The position numbers and the translations under genes were made by a program. This document shows, piece by piece, positions 23,326-34,165 of a stretch of DNA of 64,000 nt; position 1 is the first letter of the stretch; each line of letters starts with the position of its first letter. Under the pieces are notes generated by a model, which did no database searches, was not told the DNA's origin, and worked only from the letters and a program-made list of their open reading frames with translations. Source of the stretch: Liolophura sinensis (Eukaryota > Mollusca > Polyplacophora > Chitonida > Chitonidae); contig NC_088296.1 of NCBI RefSeq assembly GCF_032854445.1, positions 16,855,485-16,919,484 of the forward strand, written 5' to 3'.

Positions 23326-25920
23326 TAGAAAATGTGTTTGTTGGTGGTAAACACTAAAGCAGCCCCTATTTTCCAAATTTTTCAACTGGAGAGAAACAGA
23401 TTAGGCATGCAAATACTTTCTGATTAAAAAAAAACAAAAACAAAATTAAAAAAGCAACTTTTCTCAAAAAGTTTCAAATTCTGCATGACGTTGATTTTAA
23501 GATTAATTTTTATCAGGTTATTCAGCTCTCAGCCGTTGTGTGAAGTTAATATATACCAAGATTCATGAAATCTGAATTACATGTGTGACTTTTTCAAGCT
23601 TTACTTATCTTGAACTTTTACCTGAGTCCTGCACGAAATAAATTCCCCAGGTCTACGTGAGACTTACTAGTATATAGATTATGATTTTAGAGCTTTTCCG
23701 TGAAACATTTAGGTTTCCATTCTAGCTAACATTCAAATGGTTAGATATTAGCAACTTCCACCATACCTCGTTTAATGGCTGAGGAATGATACATGTAAAT
23801 TAAGAAAGCAATGGTTGTCATAGCAGTTTATTAGACGTCACTGGTCTGGGATTGTTGAAAATGTGGTGTGGTTATGAATGTTAAAAATTTCTATGTCGCA
23901 CAGGAAAACAGAATTTTCTGCTTAATGCCAAAATTGGCTGTCAAACTGGCAGATGTATAAAGAAGGCTTCGGTACTCACTATAGTAACGTCTTGATTAAT
24001 AACAAGCACCTGCACCAGATCACACGACAAGGGGTGTACCGGTTGAATGAGTAGTGCCAGTTAACAGAAGCTTTTGGGGGTTTTATTGCGACGAAATATC
24101 GGTTGGGAGCGAAAGTGAGCACTACACCCTTTACTTAGAATTATACAGTGGCACACCCGCTTTGGATTCCCTGACACCAGGCAGCGACCCATAACGTAAC
24201 ATCAACGGCAAACCCTTCAGCACCTTTGACAAAGATGTCAGCGACAACTGCTCTGCGAAATTGCAAGACGGTTGGTGGTTCGCCGAGTTGTGTATACGTG
24301 GCCAATCTCAACGGACCTCTGGTTTCCTCTGGGTCCCCGAGGGTCACGTGGTTATATAGTTTAGGAGACTCAAAGCTGGATCGTGCCTTCATGCAAATAC
24401 AAAAGATGAGATATTACGGTGAGATACCATGAGTCTGAAATCAAATATCTTTCAGATTAACGGGACAATTAAAGGTTCTTTCTCCTGAGAACTTAATCTA
24501 TAAATGAAGTCCTTGAAAGAAATGAGAACACTGGTCCAACTGTTTATATTCATCAAAAAAGTACTCCACATAAAGTTCTAAAAGCAAGCCTTTTTTATTT
24601 ATTTATTTATTTTTATTACTATTATTTTTATTTTGATGTTGTATAATCGAGAAATTGTAGTTCAAAGACAGCAAATTCGTAGAGACATCGAGAAAAACAC
24701 TGCCAAGTCATAGATTTTAACCAGTCAGGCGCGTGTTTTCGCTGACGCCTTCTGAACCTTGTTTTGTCTTTTTAGCGTGAGGTACAGGGCCGGGTTGTTC
24801 AAAAACTGTTTTAAGACTTTCAGCGAAGGAATGGAAGAAATGTGACATTAAATGTGATTTTAATCTCCGTGCTATTGTGAACAATTCTCTGTAGTTAATT
24901 TGAAGTATAGTGCAATAATAACCTGTGTTTTATCATATTTTGCTATTAGGGCCGCCCTTGCGGTATCCAGTGATCCTTGTGGTTTCCTTGCGGTCCTTAG
25001 GGTAAATCGATGGACTGCTCTAATCAAAGAGTCCCACTTCGCACTATTTTTCCGGTGTAAGGCTGCAGTGCTTGTCTTCTATCTAAGTGCTTTATTACCA
25101 CCCTTAAGCCTAAAATCGTGACGAAATACAACAAAGAAATGAAGAGTACATAGCTGTGGATCTCTGTATGTGAAGAGGTATGATGTACTACGAATTTTCC
25201 ATAATAACCTTCGACGCTTGTTGTTTCGGACCGAAGACTCAAACTTGTAGACACTCGCAAGCCACCAGCCGTTTTGTCAGCATGGATGGAGAACTCTGGA
25301 TTTGTTTGTATTGGTGCCTGTTAGGAGACAACTACTGTGTATAACAAGAGGCCACCATGAGAATCGCTGAGGACATATAGAGAGACTTTTACGATAGATT
25401 CTGGAACCAACTCAGCGGTAGTCGTGATCAAGAGAGGTGAGCTGTCCTGATTTTAAGACGGTTGTACAAGCCGTTTTGGACTTTTCCGATTTTTATTAAG
25501 ATATTTTCGAATTTCGTTTTCTGGAGTGAGCAGCCTTTGATTCCCTTAATATTGTAAGTGCATGTTGTCGTTGTTTTATTGATATTGTTGTTCGAAACGC
25601 TGTATAAATGTTGAAAAATCTCCGATTCTTTGTTGTACATTTTTAAGCTTTGTCCTAACACATTATTCTAAAGCATGATGCATGTTAAGAGCCTTATTGA
25701 CGATAACAGTATCCCCGAGGCCAAATTATTCAAGACATTGCTTGATTTGGACGCAGTTCAGTTTTCTGGTATTAAGGAGACAGGAATGCTAGGAGTAAAA
25801 CTTCTGGACATGTCACCCAACGATCGATAGCTGGATTCCAGCCTGCAACCTCACCGGCTTATAGGTATAAGGCTTACTTTATGGATATAGCTTGGAGCAA
25901 TAGCCAAGGAGACGGTTACC
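23326..25920. other. Intergenic DNA; one less AT-rich island at 24130-24390
   Basis: 24130-24390 is richer in GC and open in overlapping frames on both strands, but has no recognised motif or splice context. The rest is AT-rich and featureless. Confidence 0.35.
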
Positions 25921-25924
25921 AGTA

Positions 25925-26087
25925 TGGTTGGTGTGAGTTCAAGCTCAGCTCCTGCTGGTTACTCTCCGAAAACTGGCCGTGGGTTTCCACCGGCTTCTGT
26001 CCAATTCCCTCCCACCATAATGCTGGTCACCGGCGTACAGGTGAAATATTCTTGAGTACACAAATCAAATGAATAAATATTTAAATA
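25925..26087 (+). mobile_element. SINE family 1, truncated and diverged
   Basis: GTGAGTTCAAGCTCAGCTCC through CCACCATAATGCTGGTCAC to an AAATGAATAAAT tail; part of the body is missing. Confidence 0.75.
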
Positions 26088-26746
26088 AGATCGATGTATT
26101 GTGTACTGATGTTCTAGAATTTAGCAAAAAATTAAGGCCTGGGTATGGTTGGTCACTGCTATAGGTGAAGGACACCGGGATGCCCGCAGTAAACCATCGT
26201 TCTTTAGGAAGTACCTGACGAACTTACCACATGAGACCAACGTTTTTCAACGAACGTTATGCTGCACCACAAGAGCGTCGTCGACAGCGTATTGTTACCA
26301 GCGTATTCGTACCAAGGTACGAAAGAGGGAATTAAGGCGTACAAATTACATGTCTAAAGAACAGATTTAAACAAAAATACCTTGTTTCTCCGTGAGAGTG
26401 AGCGGCAGCCACCTCTAACCACAAAACCGTGGGCTGCTCCAAAGAGAAAATATTATACCACACTGATGCTGGAAGATCTTTATCTTAAAGTGTGTACAAT
26501 TGCTGTAAGTATTTCTTCCAAAATACACGTGATCACCCAGGCCTTTCCCTGCTTCATGACGAGCTCTGTGAATTAAAATGCCGTCTTAACATCTAAACAC
26601 ATGACCTTATAGCGGGCAATATGTATGTCAAGTAACCCACTGCATTCCCGAGCTCTCTGTCGGCGTGTGGGGCAGCTTTACTAGTCATATGTATTGCATG
26701 TAAATATGTGCCACAAGTCTATGTCCTGCAAGAATAAGTAAGGCTC
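26088..26746. other. Intergenic DNA, nothing recognised
   Basis: Short chance open frames only. Confidence 0.4.
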
Positions 26747-26905
26747 GTGGGTTTCCCTCCAGACAGGACAATGTCATGGGTTTCCCTCCAGACAGGACAA
26801 TGTCATGGGTTTCCCTCCAGACGGGACAATGTCATAGGTTTCCCTCCAGACAGGACAATGCCGTGGGTTTCCCTCCAGACAGGACAATGTCATGGGTTTC
26901 CTTCA
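26747..26905. repeat. 29-bp minisatellite
   Basis: About five copies of a unit with GGGTTTCCCTCCAGACAGGA. Diverged relatives (GTTTCCCT-type motifs) continue to about 27390, suggesting an older, larger array. Confidence 0.88.
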
Positions 26906-28244
26906 ACCATACGTTGACCACCTCCCAATAGATTTCCTAAACAGCCTTAGGTTTCACTTCAAACATTTCTAGGACAGAGATTTCCATACTGACATTGTAA
27001 AGACATGAGTTTCCCTCTCTTTCATGAGTTTTCCTTTCACAAGGCAAACCCATGGATTTGCCTCCAAACGTTGCCTGTAGATGGTCCCTCCAGCCACCCA
27101 ACACCAAGACATGATCATGAGTTTCCCAACAGACATGGCAAGGGCTAGATGTGGCCATGGCATGAGTTTTCCTTCTAACATCACACGATCGTTGGCAGAG
27201 TGTAGCCCTAAGTTTCCCTTCAGACTTGACACAACCGTAAATTTCCCTTCCAACATAACACAGTCACTAGTTTACCCTCCGACAAAGCATTTGCATAGTT
27301 TCACCATCAGATGTAGAACAGCCATGAGTTTCCATGGAGACAAGGCACTGTCTTGGTGTTCACTATAGAAATGACACAACAGTGAGTTTCCTTTCCGACA
27401 TTTCCGGTATAATGGATTGCTATCTATTGTTTCCATCTCTTTCCGCGATGTGGCTTAACTATTGTCGACGTGGCGATAATCCACAGTCCGTTAGTAATAC
27501 GCCCTAGCAGGAGGTCACGGAAGCGAGTTGTATGCAAGTGTCTTCATACTCTTCACACTGTCATCATTGGCAAATTTGTGCAGACATCTAGAAAAATGCC
27601 GAAATCACTGGCGTCAGGAACACAAAAACTCTGTCTAATAGTTACAAGCGAGGCGAAGCCTAAACAAACTTACATGTGTGTGTTGTTTGACTGCTAGTGG
27701 CAATGGTGTAAGGGGGAGAGGGGGTGAGGGTCGTAGAGAGAGGGACATTCTCTGCAGGGAGTATGTTGGAAAATTACACTGTTCACTCCACTTTCACGGG
27801 ACAAATTTTGAGTTCATTCAGCCAAATACAACAATGAGTAGCATTTAACTCCTTATTTTCCCAAAAAATCTCAATTACTAGTAAAAGAATTAGATGGGCA
27901 ATTACGACACTGGTTTACGATTTTACTTTCAACTGATAATGTTTTACAAAATATTTGTAACTCCCAATCGATCCCTACGGCACAAAATAATTTACATGGT
28001 ATGATTGATGATTTCAGGTCACATGTACTGATATTTGGCAATATGTAATCCGACCTATCAATGTGTAGGGTGTTATGTACAACTTACGAAAGGTATTCTT
28101 AGTAGTGACTGTGACTTATTTCTTTAACAGGTAAATATTAGCCACATGTTAAGAGAATTTGACTGTAGTTATATCGTTTGCAACCCCGCCCTAACTTCAT
28201 CTGTTCTTCTTCAATTGCTCCCCCTTGTATAAAACATGCTTCCT
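26906..28244. other. Decayed repeat then unique DNA
   Basis: Up to about 27390 degenerate GTTTCC-containing units; after that nothing recognised. Confidence 0.4.
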
Positions 28245-28257
28245 TATATACTTAACA

Positions 28258-28723
28258 GGAGGCCACCGTGGCTAAGTCCACAAGCAAGCACTAGGCACGA
28301 AGATAGAAATGACACAGTGGCGAATAAAAGACATACCTATAAAAAAACTTCAAGCCTTCTCAGAAGCATCTGAAATCCTGTGATTTTATGTGTTTTTAAC
28401 GAAACGTTATCTGTTCTGTATTAACAAATGAAACAACCTACATTATCCAGCTACAAGTACATGTAGGGGCCTCCGTGGCTCAGTTGGTTAGCGCGCTAGC
28501 GCAGCGTAATGACCAAGGAGTCTCTCACCAATGCGGCCGCTGTGAGTTCAAGTCCAGCTCATGTTGGCTTCCTCTCCGGCCGTAAGTGGAAAGGTCTTCC
28601 AGCAACCTGCGGTAGTCGTGGGTTTCCCCCGGGCTGTGCCCGGTTTCCACCCACCATAATGCTGGCCGCCGTCGTATAAGTGAAATATTCTTGAGTAAAA
28701 CACCAATCAAATAAATAAATAAA
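28258..28723 (+). mobile_element. Composite insertion: 200-bp repeat plus full SINE family 1
   Basis: TATATACTTAACA occurs at 28245-28257 and 28724-28736. Between them are a head-like GGAGGCCACCGTGGCTAAG, a segment to 28465 that is also found at 29635-29828, and a complete SINE from 28466 (GGGGCCTCCGTGGCTCAG) to its tail. The flanking repeats enclose both parts. Confidence 0.75.
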
Positions 28724-28736
28724 TATATACTTAACA

Positions 28737-29479
28737 AAATTATAAACGCACAAAGGAATTTTGCATTGCTTTCTCCCAGTATGAAATAACGTGTTAATAC
28801 AACAATTAGGGTAAGTATTCATTATCAATTGTGGCTTCAGATTCCACGATTTCCACATTTTAGGGCAAGAAGCCATGGGATATGGTCGCGTGAAAACAGA
28901 ATGGTCGGTAGTCACAGTTCACGGCATTCAGTAATGATTGTGTCCACCGTGAGAATCACGAACAGTGTAAACTGTGATTAGGTTTCTGGCACGTGCAGCG
29001 TTAGACGTTATAAAACTGTTGTATGTCGATTTTCAAAGTAACAATGTACATTTTCTTAAGCCCTGGACATGCCAGCTGACATTCATTCCGTTCTTGATCA
29101 CGATTTTACATAACCCTTACACGTCACACAAGTGACGATCAAAGGAGCACTGACATGTCTACTAAAACATAGTGGCCATGCTAGGTTGATTTTTGGAGGT
29201 TTTCTGTTGCAACTGTTGCAAGCTGCATGTGACGGCATGGCATGATACCACGTAAAAGTTAAAAGATATTTGTATATTTTTGAGGTAGAAGTTGGCAAAT
29301 TTACTACATAAATAGCAAGGAAAACCAATGCAGTCGTGTACCCTACAATGCTAGCGTCGTCTGAAATACTTGGTGGTGTTGGCCAGAATGAGTTACGTCC
29401 CCTGTACTGTTCCCGAATAGCAATTGCACGTATCACTATAGCTTATGATGAAAACATAAAAAATGCTGTTCATTTTATC
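28737..29479. other. Intergenic DNA, nothing recognised
   Basis: No motif, repeat or exon-like segment supported. Confidence 0.4.
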
Positions 29480-29582
29480 ATTTGTTTGATTGGTGTTTTA
29501 CGCCGTACTCAAGAATATTTCACTTATACGACAGCGGCCAGAATTATGGTGGGAGGAAACCGAGCAGAGCCCTGGGGAACTG
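29480..29582 (-). mobile_element. SINE family 1, 5'-truncated
   Basis: Tail-proximal 100 bp only (GTTTGATTGGTGTTTTACGC to GAGCCCTGGGGAA). Confidence 0.78.
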
Positions 29583-29634
29583 TTCTTCTTTTAGGTCTTT
29601 TTTATAATTTTACATAACTAATGATGAAAAGATA

Positions 29635-29828
29635 GTAAGTCCACAAGCGAGCAAGAGGAACGAAGATAGGAATGAGATAGTGGCGAAAACACGATATACG
29701 TATAGAAAAAAATCAAGCCATCTCAGAAGCATGTGAAACCCTGTGATTTTATGTGCTTTTTACGAAACTTTATATGTTCTCTATTAACAAATGAAACAAC
29801 CTACATTATCCAGCTACAAGTACATGTA
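29635..29828 (+). repeat. Second copy of the 28273-28465 repeat, without a SINE
   Basis: TAAGTCCACAAGC, CCCTGTGATTTTATGTG and AACAACCTACATTATCCAGC recur in order with moderate divergence, ending at CTACAAGTACATGTA, exactly where the SINE starts in the other copy. Confidence 0.75.
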
Positions 29829-29951
29829 TTACTCAATTTTTCAATTTATTCATTTTTTTCTCCATGCTGTGCATCTTTTATAATTTCCTGCATAAACCAG
29901 GAATCTGCTTTGAACGAAGCATCTGCCAGGCCTGATCCTTTTGCACTGTTT

Positions 29952-30062
29952 TATTTATTTATCTATTTTATTGATTGGTGTTTTACGCTGTACTCAAGAA
30001 TATTTCACCTATACGGCGGCCAGCATTCTTGTGTGAGGAAAAGCGGGCAGGACCTGGTGGGT
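29952..30062 (-). mobile_element. SINE family 1, 5'-truncated, ending at a G run
   Basis: Tail and part of the body (GATTGGTGTTTTACGCTGTA). Homology stops in a G-rich tract at about 30055-30090. Confidence 0.72.
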
Positions 30063-30158
30063 GGGGGGGGTGGGGGGGGGGGGGAGGAGGTGAGCGCATA
30101 ACCCACGAGGATGCCAGCATGATGCGTTGTTTTAATGGGATTGTACATGGATCTGTTT

Positions 30159-30345
30159 AACACGATGACAACACAGAATTCTGAGCAATTCTATACCAGT
30201 GACGTCTAATAACCTGCAGCTACCATCACTCCATCACTTTATAGCCAATGCTGCTTAAGCCATGGTGCTAGGGGGCGTGTACCAGGGGGCGTGTATGTTG
30301 TTACTCTTTTATCATTTAGATGAACAGTTAGAATAAACCCCAAAC
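30159..30345. repeat. Dispersed repeat, copy 2
   Basis: Partner of 430-600: ACGATGACAACAC, ACCAGTGACGTC, GCTAGGGGGCGTGTA (here partly doubled) and a TTTAGATGAACAG end. Confidence 0.5.
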
Positions 30346-30371
30346 GGAGGTAAACTGAGCCGGGATTTCAC

Positions 30372-30596
30372 ATGTTTGGTGTAGTCATTTGCATTGTCGT
30401 CATTGCTATACTTTTACTCTCCATGCTGTATATCTTTAATTATGTCACAGGTAACTCCCAGATGAAGACGCCCAAAATTGACACCTCGCCTAATAACACA
30501 CCCTCTGCGACCGCCAAGCCTTTCACAAATGTGGTCGCAAGTTCGAATCCAACTCTGGCCCTTTCGGCTGCTCTTTTAGACGTGGATTTAAAATAA
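30372..30596 (+). CDS. Short open frame with one membrane span, unrecognised
   Basis: ATG-initiated 74-codon frame. Residues 2-25 form a strong hydrophobic span (VVICIVVIAILLLSMLYIF), followed by a polar, threonine-rich tail, stop TAA. A GTAACT donor-like site follows the span (TCACAG/GTAACT), so this could also be a transmembrane exon. The 3' end (GTTCGAATCC and flanks) looks like a tRNA-derived B box, so part of the frame is probably repeat sequence. Confidence 0.2.
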   Translation: MFGVVICIVVIAILLLSMLYIFNYVTGNSQMKTPKIDTSPNNTPSATAKPFTNVVASSNPTLALSAALLDVDLK

Positions 30597-30599
30597 AAT

Positions 30600-30930
30600 A
30601 AGTAAACATGTTCAAAGGAAAAAGTTTGCCAAGATAGTTGGAAGTACGTTTTTCAATATTTTTACGTATTATTCTTTAATGAGAAAAATACACATGAAAA
30701 TTTTTGCATGGTGGGTATTTCTTGGTATATGTTGTCTTTGTGTAATATTACCTTAACGAACATGTGTAAGGCATTTAAACACATACACTTACGCCAGAAT
30801 TTTGGTGTTTTCAGCTAACAAAATGCCTTCACCCTAAATCATATACATGTGTATACATGTACATGCATTATAAATATATTCATAAATACTATCAGAATTC
30901 AGATTAAATGCCTGTGTTTTGACATAACCA
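30600..30930. other. AT-rich spacer, nothing recognised
   Basis: No motifs supported. Confidence 0.4.
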
Positions 30931-31259
30931 ACAAATGGTTCTTTCAAATGAATATATTAGACGTGCATCACATCATTTTTATATCATTATTATACAACTG
31001 GTTCTTTCAAATGAATATATTAGACTTGCATCACATCCTTTTTATATCATTATTATGCAAATGGTTCTTTCAAATGAATATATTAGACGTGCATCACATC
31101 CTTTTTATATCATTATTATGCAAATGGTTCTTTCAAATGAATATATTAGACGTGCATAACATCTTTTTTATATCATTATTATACAAATGGTTCTTTCAAA
31201 TGAATATATTAGACGTGCATCACATCCTTTTTATATCATTATTATGCAAATTGTTCTTT
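30931..31259. repeat. 63-bp minisatellite
   Basis: Five copies of a unit with GGTTCTTTCAAATGAATATA and ACGTGCATCACATCC; a sixth is split by the SINE at 31273. Because 63 is a multiple of three, a repetitive open frame runs through it. Confidence 0.92.
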
Positions 31260-31272
31260 CAAATCTATATAT

Positions 31273-31528
31273 TTATTTATTTATTTATTTGATTGGTGTT
31301 TTACGCCGTACTCAAGAATATTTCATTTATACGACGGCGGCCACCATTATGGTGGGTGGAAACCGGGCACAGCCCGGGGGAAACCCACGACCATCCGCAG
31401 GTTGCTGCTAGACCTTCCCACGTACGGCCGGAGAGGAAGCCAGCATGAGCTGGACTTGAACTCACAGCGATCGCATTGGTGAGAGACTCTTGGGTCATTA
31501 CGCTGCGCTAGCGCGCTAACCAACTGAG
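31273..31528 (-). mobile_element. SINE family 1, near full length, with 13-bp target-site duplication
   Basis: Complete tail, body and tRNA-like head to CTGAG. CAAATCTATATAT flanks it at 31260-31272 and 31529-31541. The host sequence on both sides belongs to one unit of the 63-bp minisatellite. Confidence 0.9.
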
Positions 31529-31541
31529 CAAATCTATATAT

Positions 31542-32164
31542 AGACATACAACACATCCTTATCAGATCAATACTATATAAAGACAAGAGGTGGTACCACA
31601 TAGTCACGGTACAAAAATATTTTCAAATGCCCTTGTCTCCTGCATGAAATAATAAAATCTACCGTTCATATTTGCAAATAACTTTTCATGCTCTATAAGC
31701 TGATATTTTCCTCAGAGTTATGTTTTCCTCAGAGTTATGTGGGTGGTTTATTCCGGTTTCCTTTACCCCTAAACCAAACCAACGTTACAAAGTGAAGAAT
31801 TTCAGAGCACAGCGTTAAACATCATCCAGGCAAACGGATATTATAGTTGATACCAGACCGATCACACTTGGTCTATTGCCGACCAGTACACTCAAAATAT
31901 AATCTGTTAAATTTAACAGAAAGCCTGCTGTTTGAGCGATGGTGGAATGTATTGTCCTTCCAGGAGATTATTCTGTTAAATATAGCACGCCTGTTCTATA
32001 AATTCTATTAAACATAAAGATTGCGCTAGACTAACTGGATATTGTGTTCAGTACGACATAGTGTTTAGTTATACAGAATACATTCTCACATCACCCAGTC
32101 AAAAAAATTAACAATTTTTTTTAATGTATTGGATCTCTGAAACGTGAATTCCTCCTCCTTACAG
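31542..32164. other. Spacer, nothing recognised
   Basis: The remainder of one 63-bp unit, then AT-rich sequence. Confidence 0.4.
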
Positions 32165-32297
32165 CGCATGTGTCGCTCGTTTGACCTATGCTCGCTTTGG
32201 ATCACTGTCACCTCTAACAAAATTTGTACCGATATCTATAACAAAGCTAAGGACAGTGGGGTCACGGTAATGATTGTGATGTTAGAAAAGTCCAAAG
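32165..32297 (+). CDS. Possible orphan exon, unrecognised
   Basis: A strong acceptor (CTCCTCCTTACAG) precedes 133 open nucleotides ending AAAG before GTTTGT. The frame includes SLWITVTSNKICTDIYNKAK and DSGVTVMIVML. The alternation of an amphipathic helix and a hydrophobic strand slightly recalls part of a von Willebrand A-type fold. I cannot assign it, and no neighbouring exon is seen. It may be chance. Confidence 0.2.
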
Positions 32298-34020
32298 GTT
32301 TGTCTCAACTTTTGTTTCTGCAAGAATTTATATTTTGATACAGATACAATCTCTTTATCTCAAGTAGCACAACTTGTTTTCGGAGGCCACCTGACTCATT
32401 TTGTTCATGACTGCTGATTATACATCCGCGCGAGGGCGTTAGTTATGAGGCCAAACCAAACAAACGCACGTGTGTCATAAGGTTCCAACGATAACGCTCA
32501 TCTAGTGATGACAGTAAAACGAGTAACAGTGTACAACAGCTGTGCAATAGGAATATGGCTAGAGTTGACGCACAACTTAACGACAAATGTTTTATTCCCA
32601 CTTTTGTTTTCGAAGAAACGGGTTTCCAATCTGGTAGAACGGTAAGACACAACAATAGGTACCAAAAACACTTTATGAAGTTTTATAAATGGAATTTTTA
32701 TTCGATAAATTGCAATGTTTTTGACGGCTGACACACCCACTTTTACAACAGACCCCATGCTTCCAATGGCGGCCAAGGTCAAAGGGCGTGGCCGTCTCGA
32801 ATTGCACAAGAAGAATGCCGCACTTGTTCCAAATTCATATCTAAACAAATCAAATCTATGTACAAATACTATATAAAGTAGCTCTATAATTATGCCAAGG
32901 AGACCACCACATATGCACGCATGTGCGAAATACGACTTCGGAAATATGTTGAGCAAAAATTGGACATTTACGATTGCACAAAACGTGACGGTGGTTTTAG
33001 AAAAAAAAAAGATTCACATTCAGGAACTGCACAACACGGGCATGCGCAGTGCATAGTAATGTATTCGTACTACAAATACAGTATATGAACAAAGCGATTG
33101 CAAAAGCGAAAGAAATCTGTGAAATGTGGTGGATACTATACAACAGACCCTTAGTTTCTTCATATGCCTTCTTGGGGACAAAGAAAGAGAAAAAAAAAAC
33201 ATCAGTCAATGAAATGACAAGCATGTATTCAAGTTAACTTCCAATGAAATGGATGTCGCTTGTTCAGAGAAAATAATCTAAGACTACAACTAAAGTATAA
33301 TACATTGATACAAATCAAAATAATAATAATAATAAATTACCTTTATTAATATATATCTTGAATATAAACTATATACAATCCTACACCAGTGCGGTAATTC
33401 ACGCAACTGCTAAACAACCACAACACTCGTACCTTGCCTGTATGACTTTTCTTCCAGTAAAATTTGATTATAGTTGCCATTTCTCAAAAACTACTGTTCA
33501 GCCCTCATTGGGAACACAATTCAGGTAAGATGAAATCCCGCTTTTCGATACGAGTGGTTCCGAAAATAAATTAATTCACAAGTCCATCAGATGTCAATCT
33601 CGCACTAAAGCATCAATTGGTCTAACATGAATTTTATACCCTTCGTTGATACCATGGCGCCGAAGTTAAATGTGCAAGGGCCGAGTTCACAATGTGATGT
33701 GTCAGCAATATGGGCAGGTAAAGTACGGGCTTTTCCTGTGAGGTTTACTTGCGTAAATCCAAAATGACCTAACGTATCCACATGGAATGGAATCTCATTT
33801 GGTCCACTGAAAAAGTTCAAAGTGTCACGAGAAGGCAGGTAGACATGTTTCATCAAGAGGGGGGGGAGAAAAACAAATAAACAAAAAAAAAAAAGCTTCA
33901 CACTGATTGTCAACCAGATGTTTAGTAAATAATTATGGCAAACCATCTAGACATTACTTGTTACAAGTCATTGAAGTGTAGCCACACTGCTACCTTATTG
34001 CATGTGGTAACAAATTCGTG
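32298..34020. other. Intergenic DNA with a long but unsupported minus-strand frame
   Basis: 32498-32956 (minus) is open for 152 codons, the longest frame in the window not made of repeats, with two hydrophobic stretches. It has no recognised motif and no exon context. The rest is featureless. Confidence 0.3.
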
Positions 34021-34025
34021 GTATA

Positions 34026-34165
34026 ATATGCAAGTTGCTAAACTTTATGCAAGTTGCTAACCTTTATGCAAGTTGCTAACCTTTATGCAAGTTGATAAAC
34101 TATATGCAAGTTGCTAACCTTTATGCAAGTTGATAAACTATATGCAAGTTGCTAAACTTTATACA
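34026..34165. repeat. 19-bp minisatellite
   Basis: About seven copies of a unit containing GCAAGTTGCTAAACTTTAT. Confidence 0.85.

Noticed and set aside
24141-24432. Overlapping open frames on both strands in a GC-richer island
   Set aside because: No splice sites or motif to decide a strand; not called as a gene.
28466-28560. tRNA gene (A and B boxes with GTGGCTCAGTTGG and GTTCAAGTCC)
   Set aside because: It is the head of a SINE with body and tail; the cloverleaf is not intact. The same holds at 12301, 1168 and 31528.
32498-32956. 152-codon minus-strand frame
   Set aside because: Longest non-repeat frame, but no domain, no signal peptide and no exon context. A chance frame is likely.
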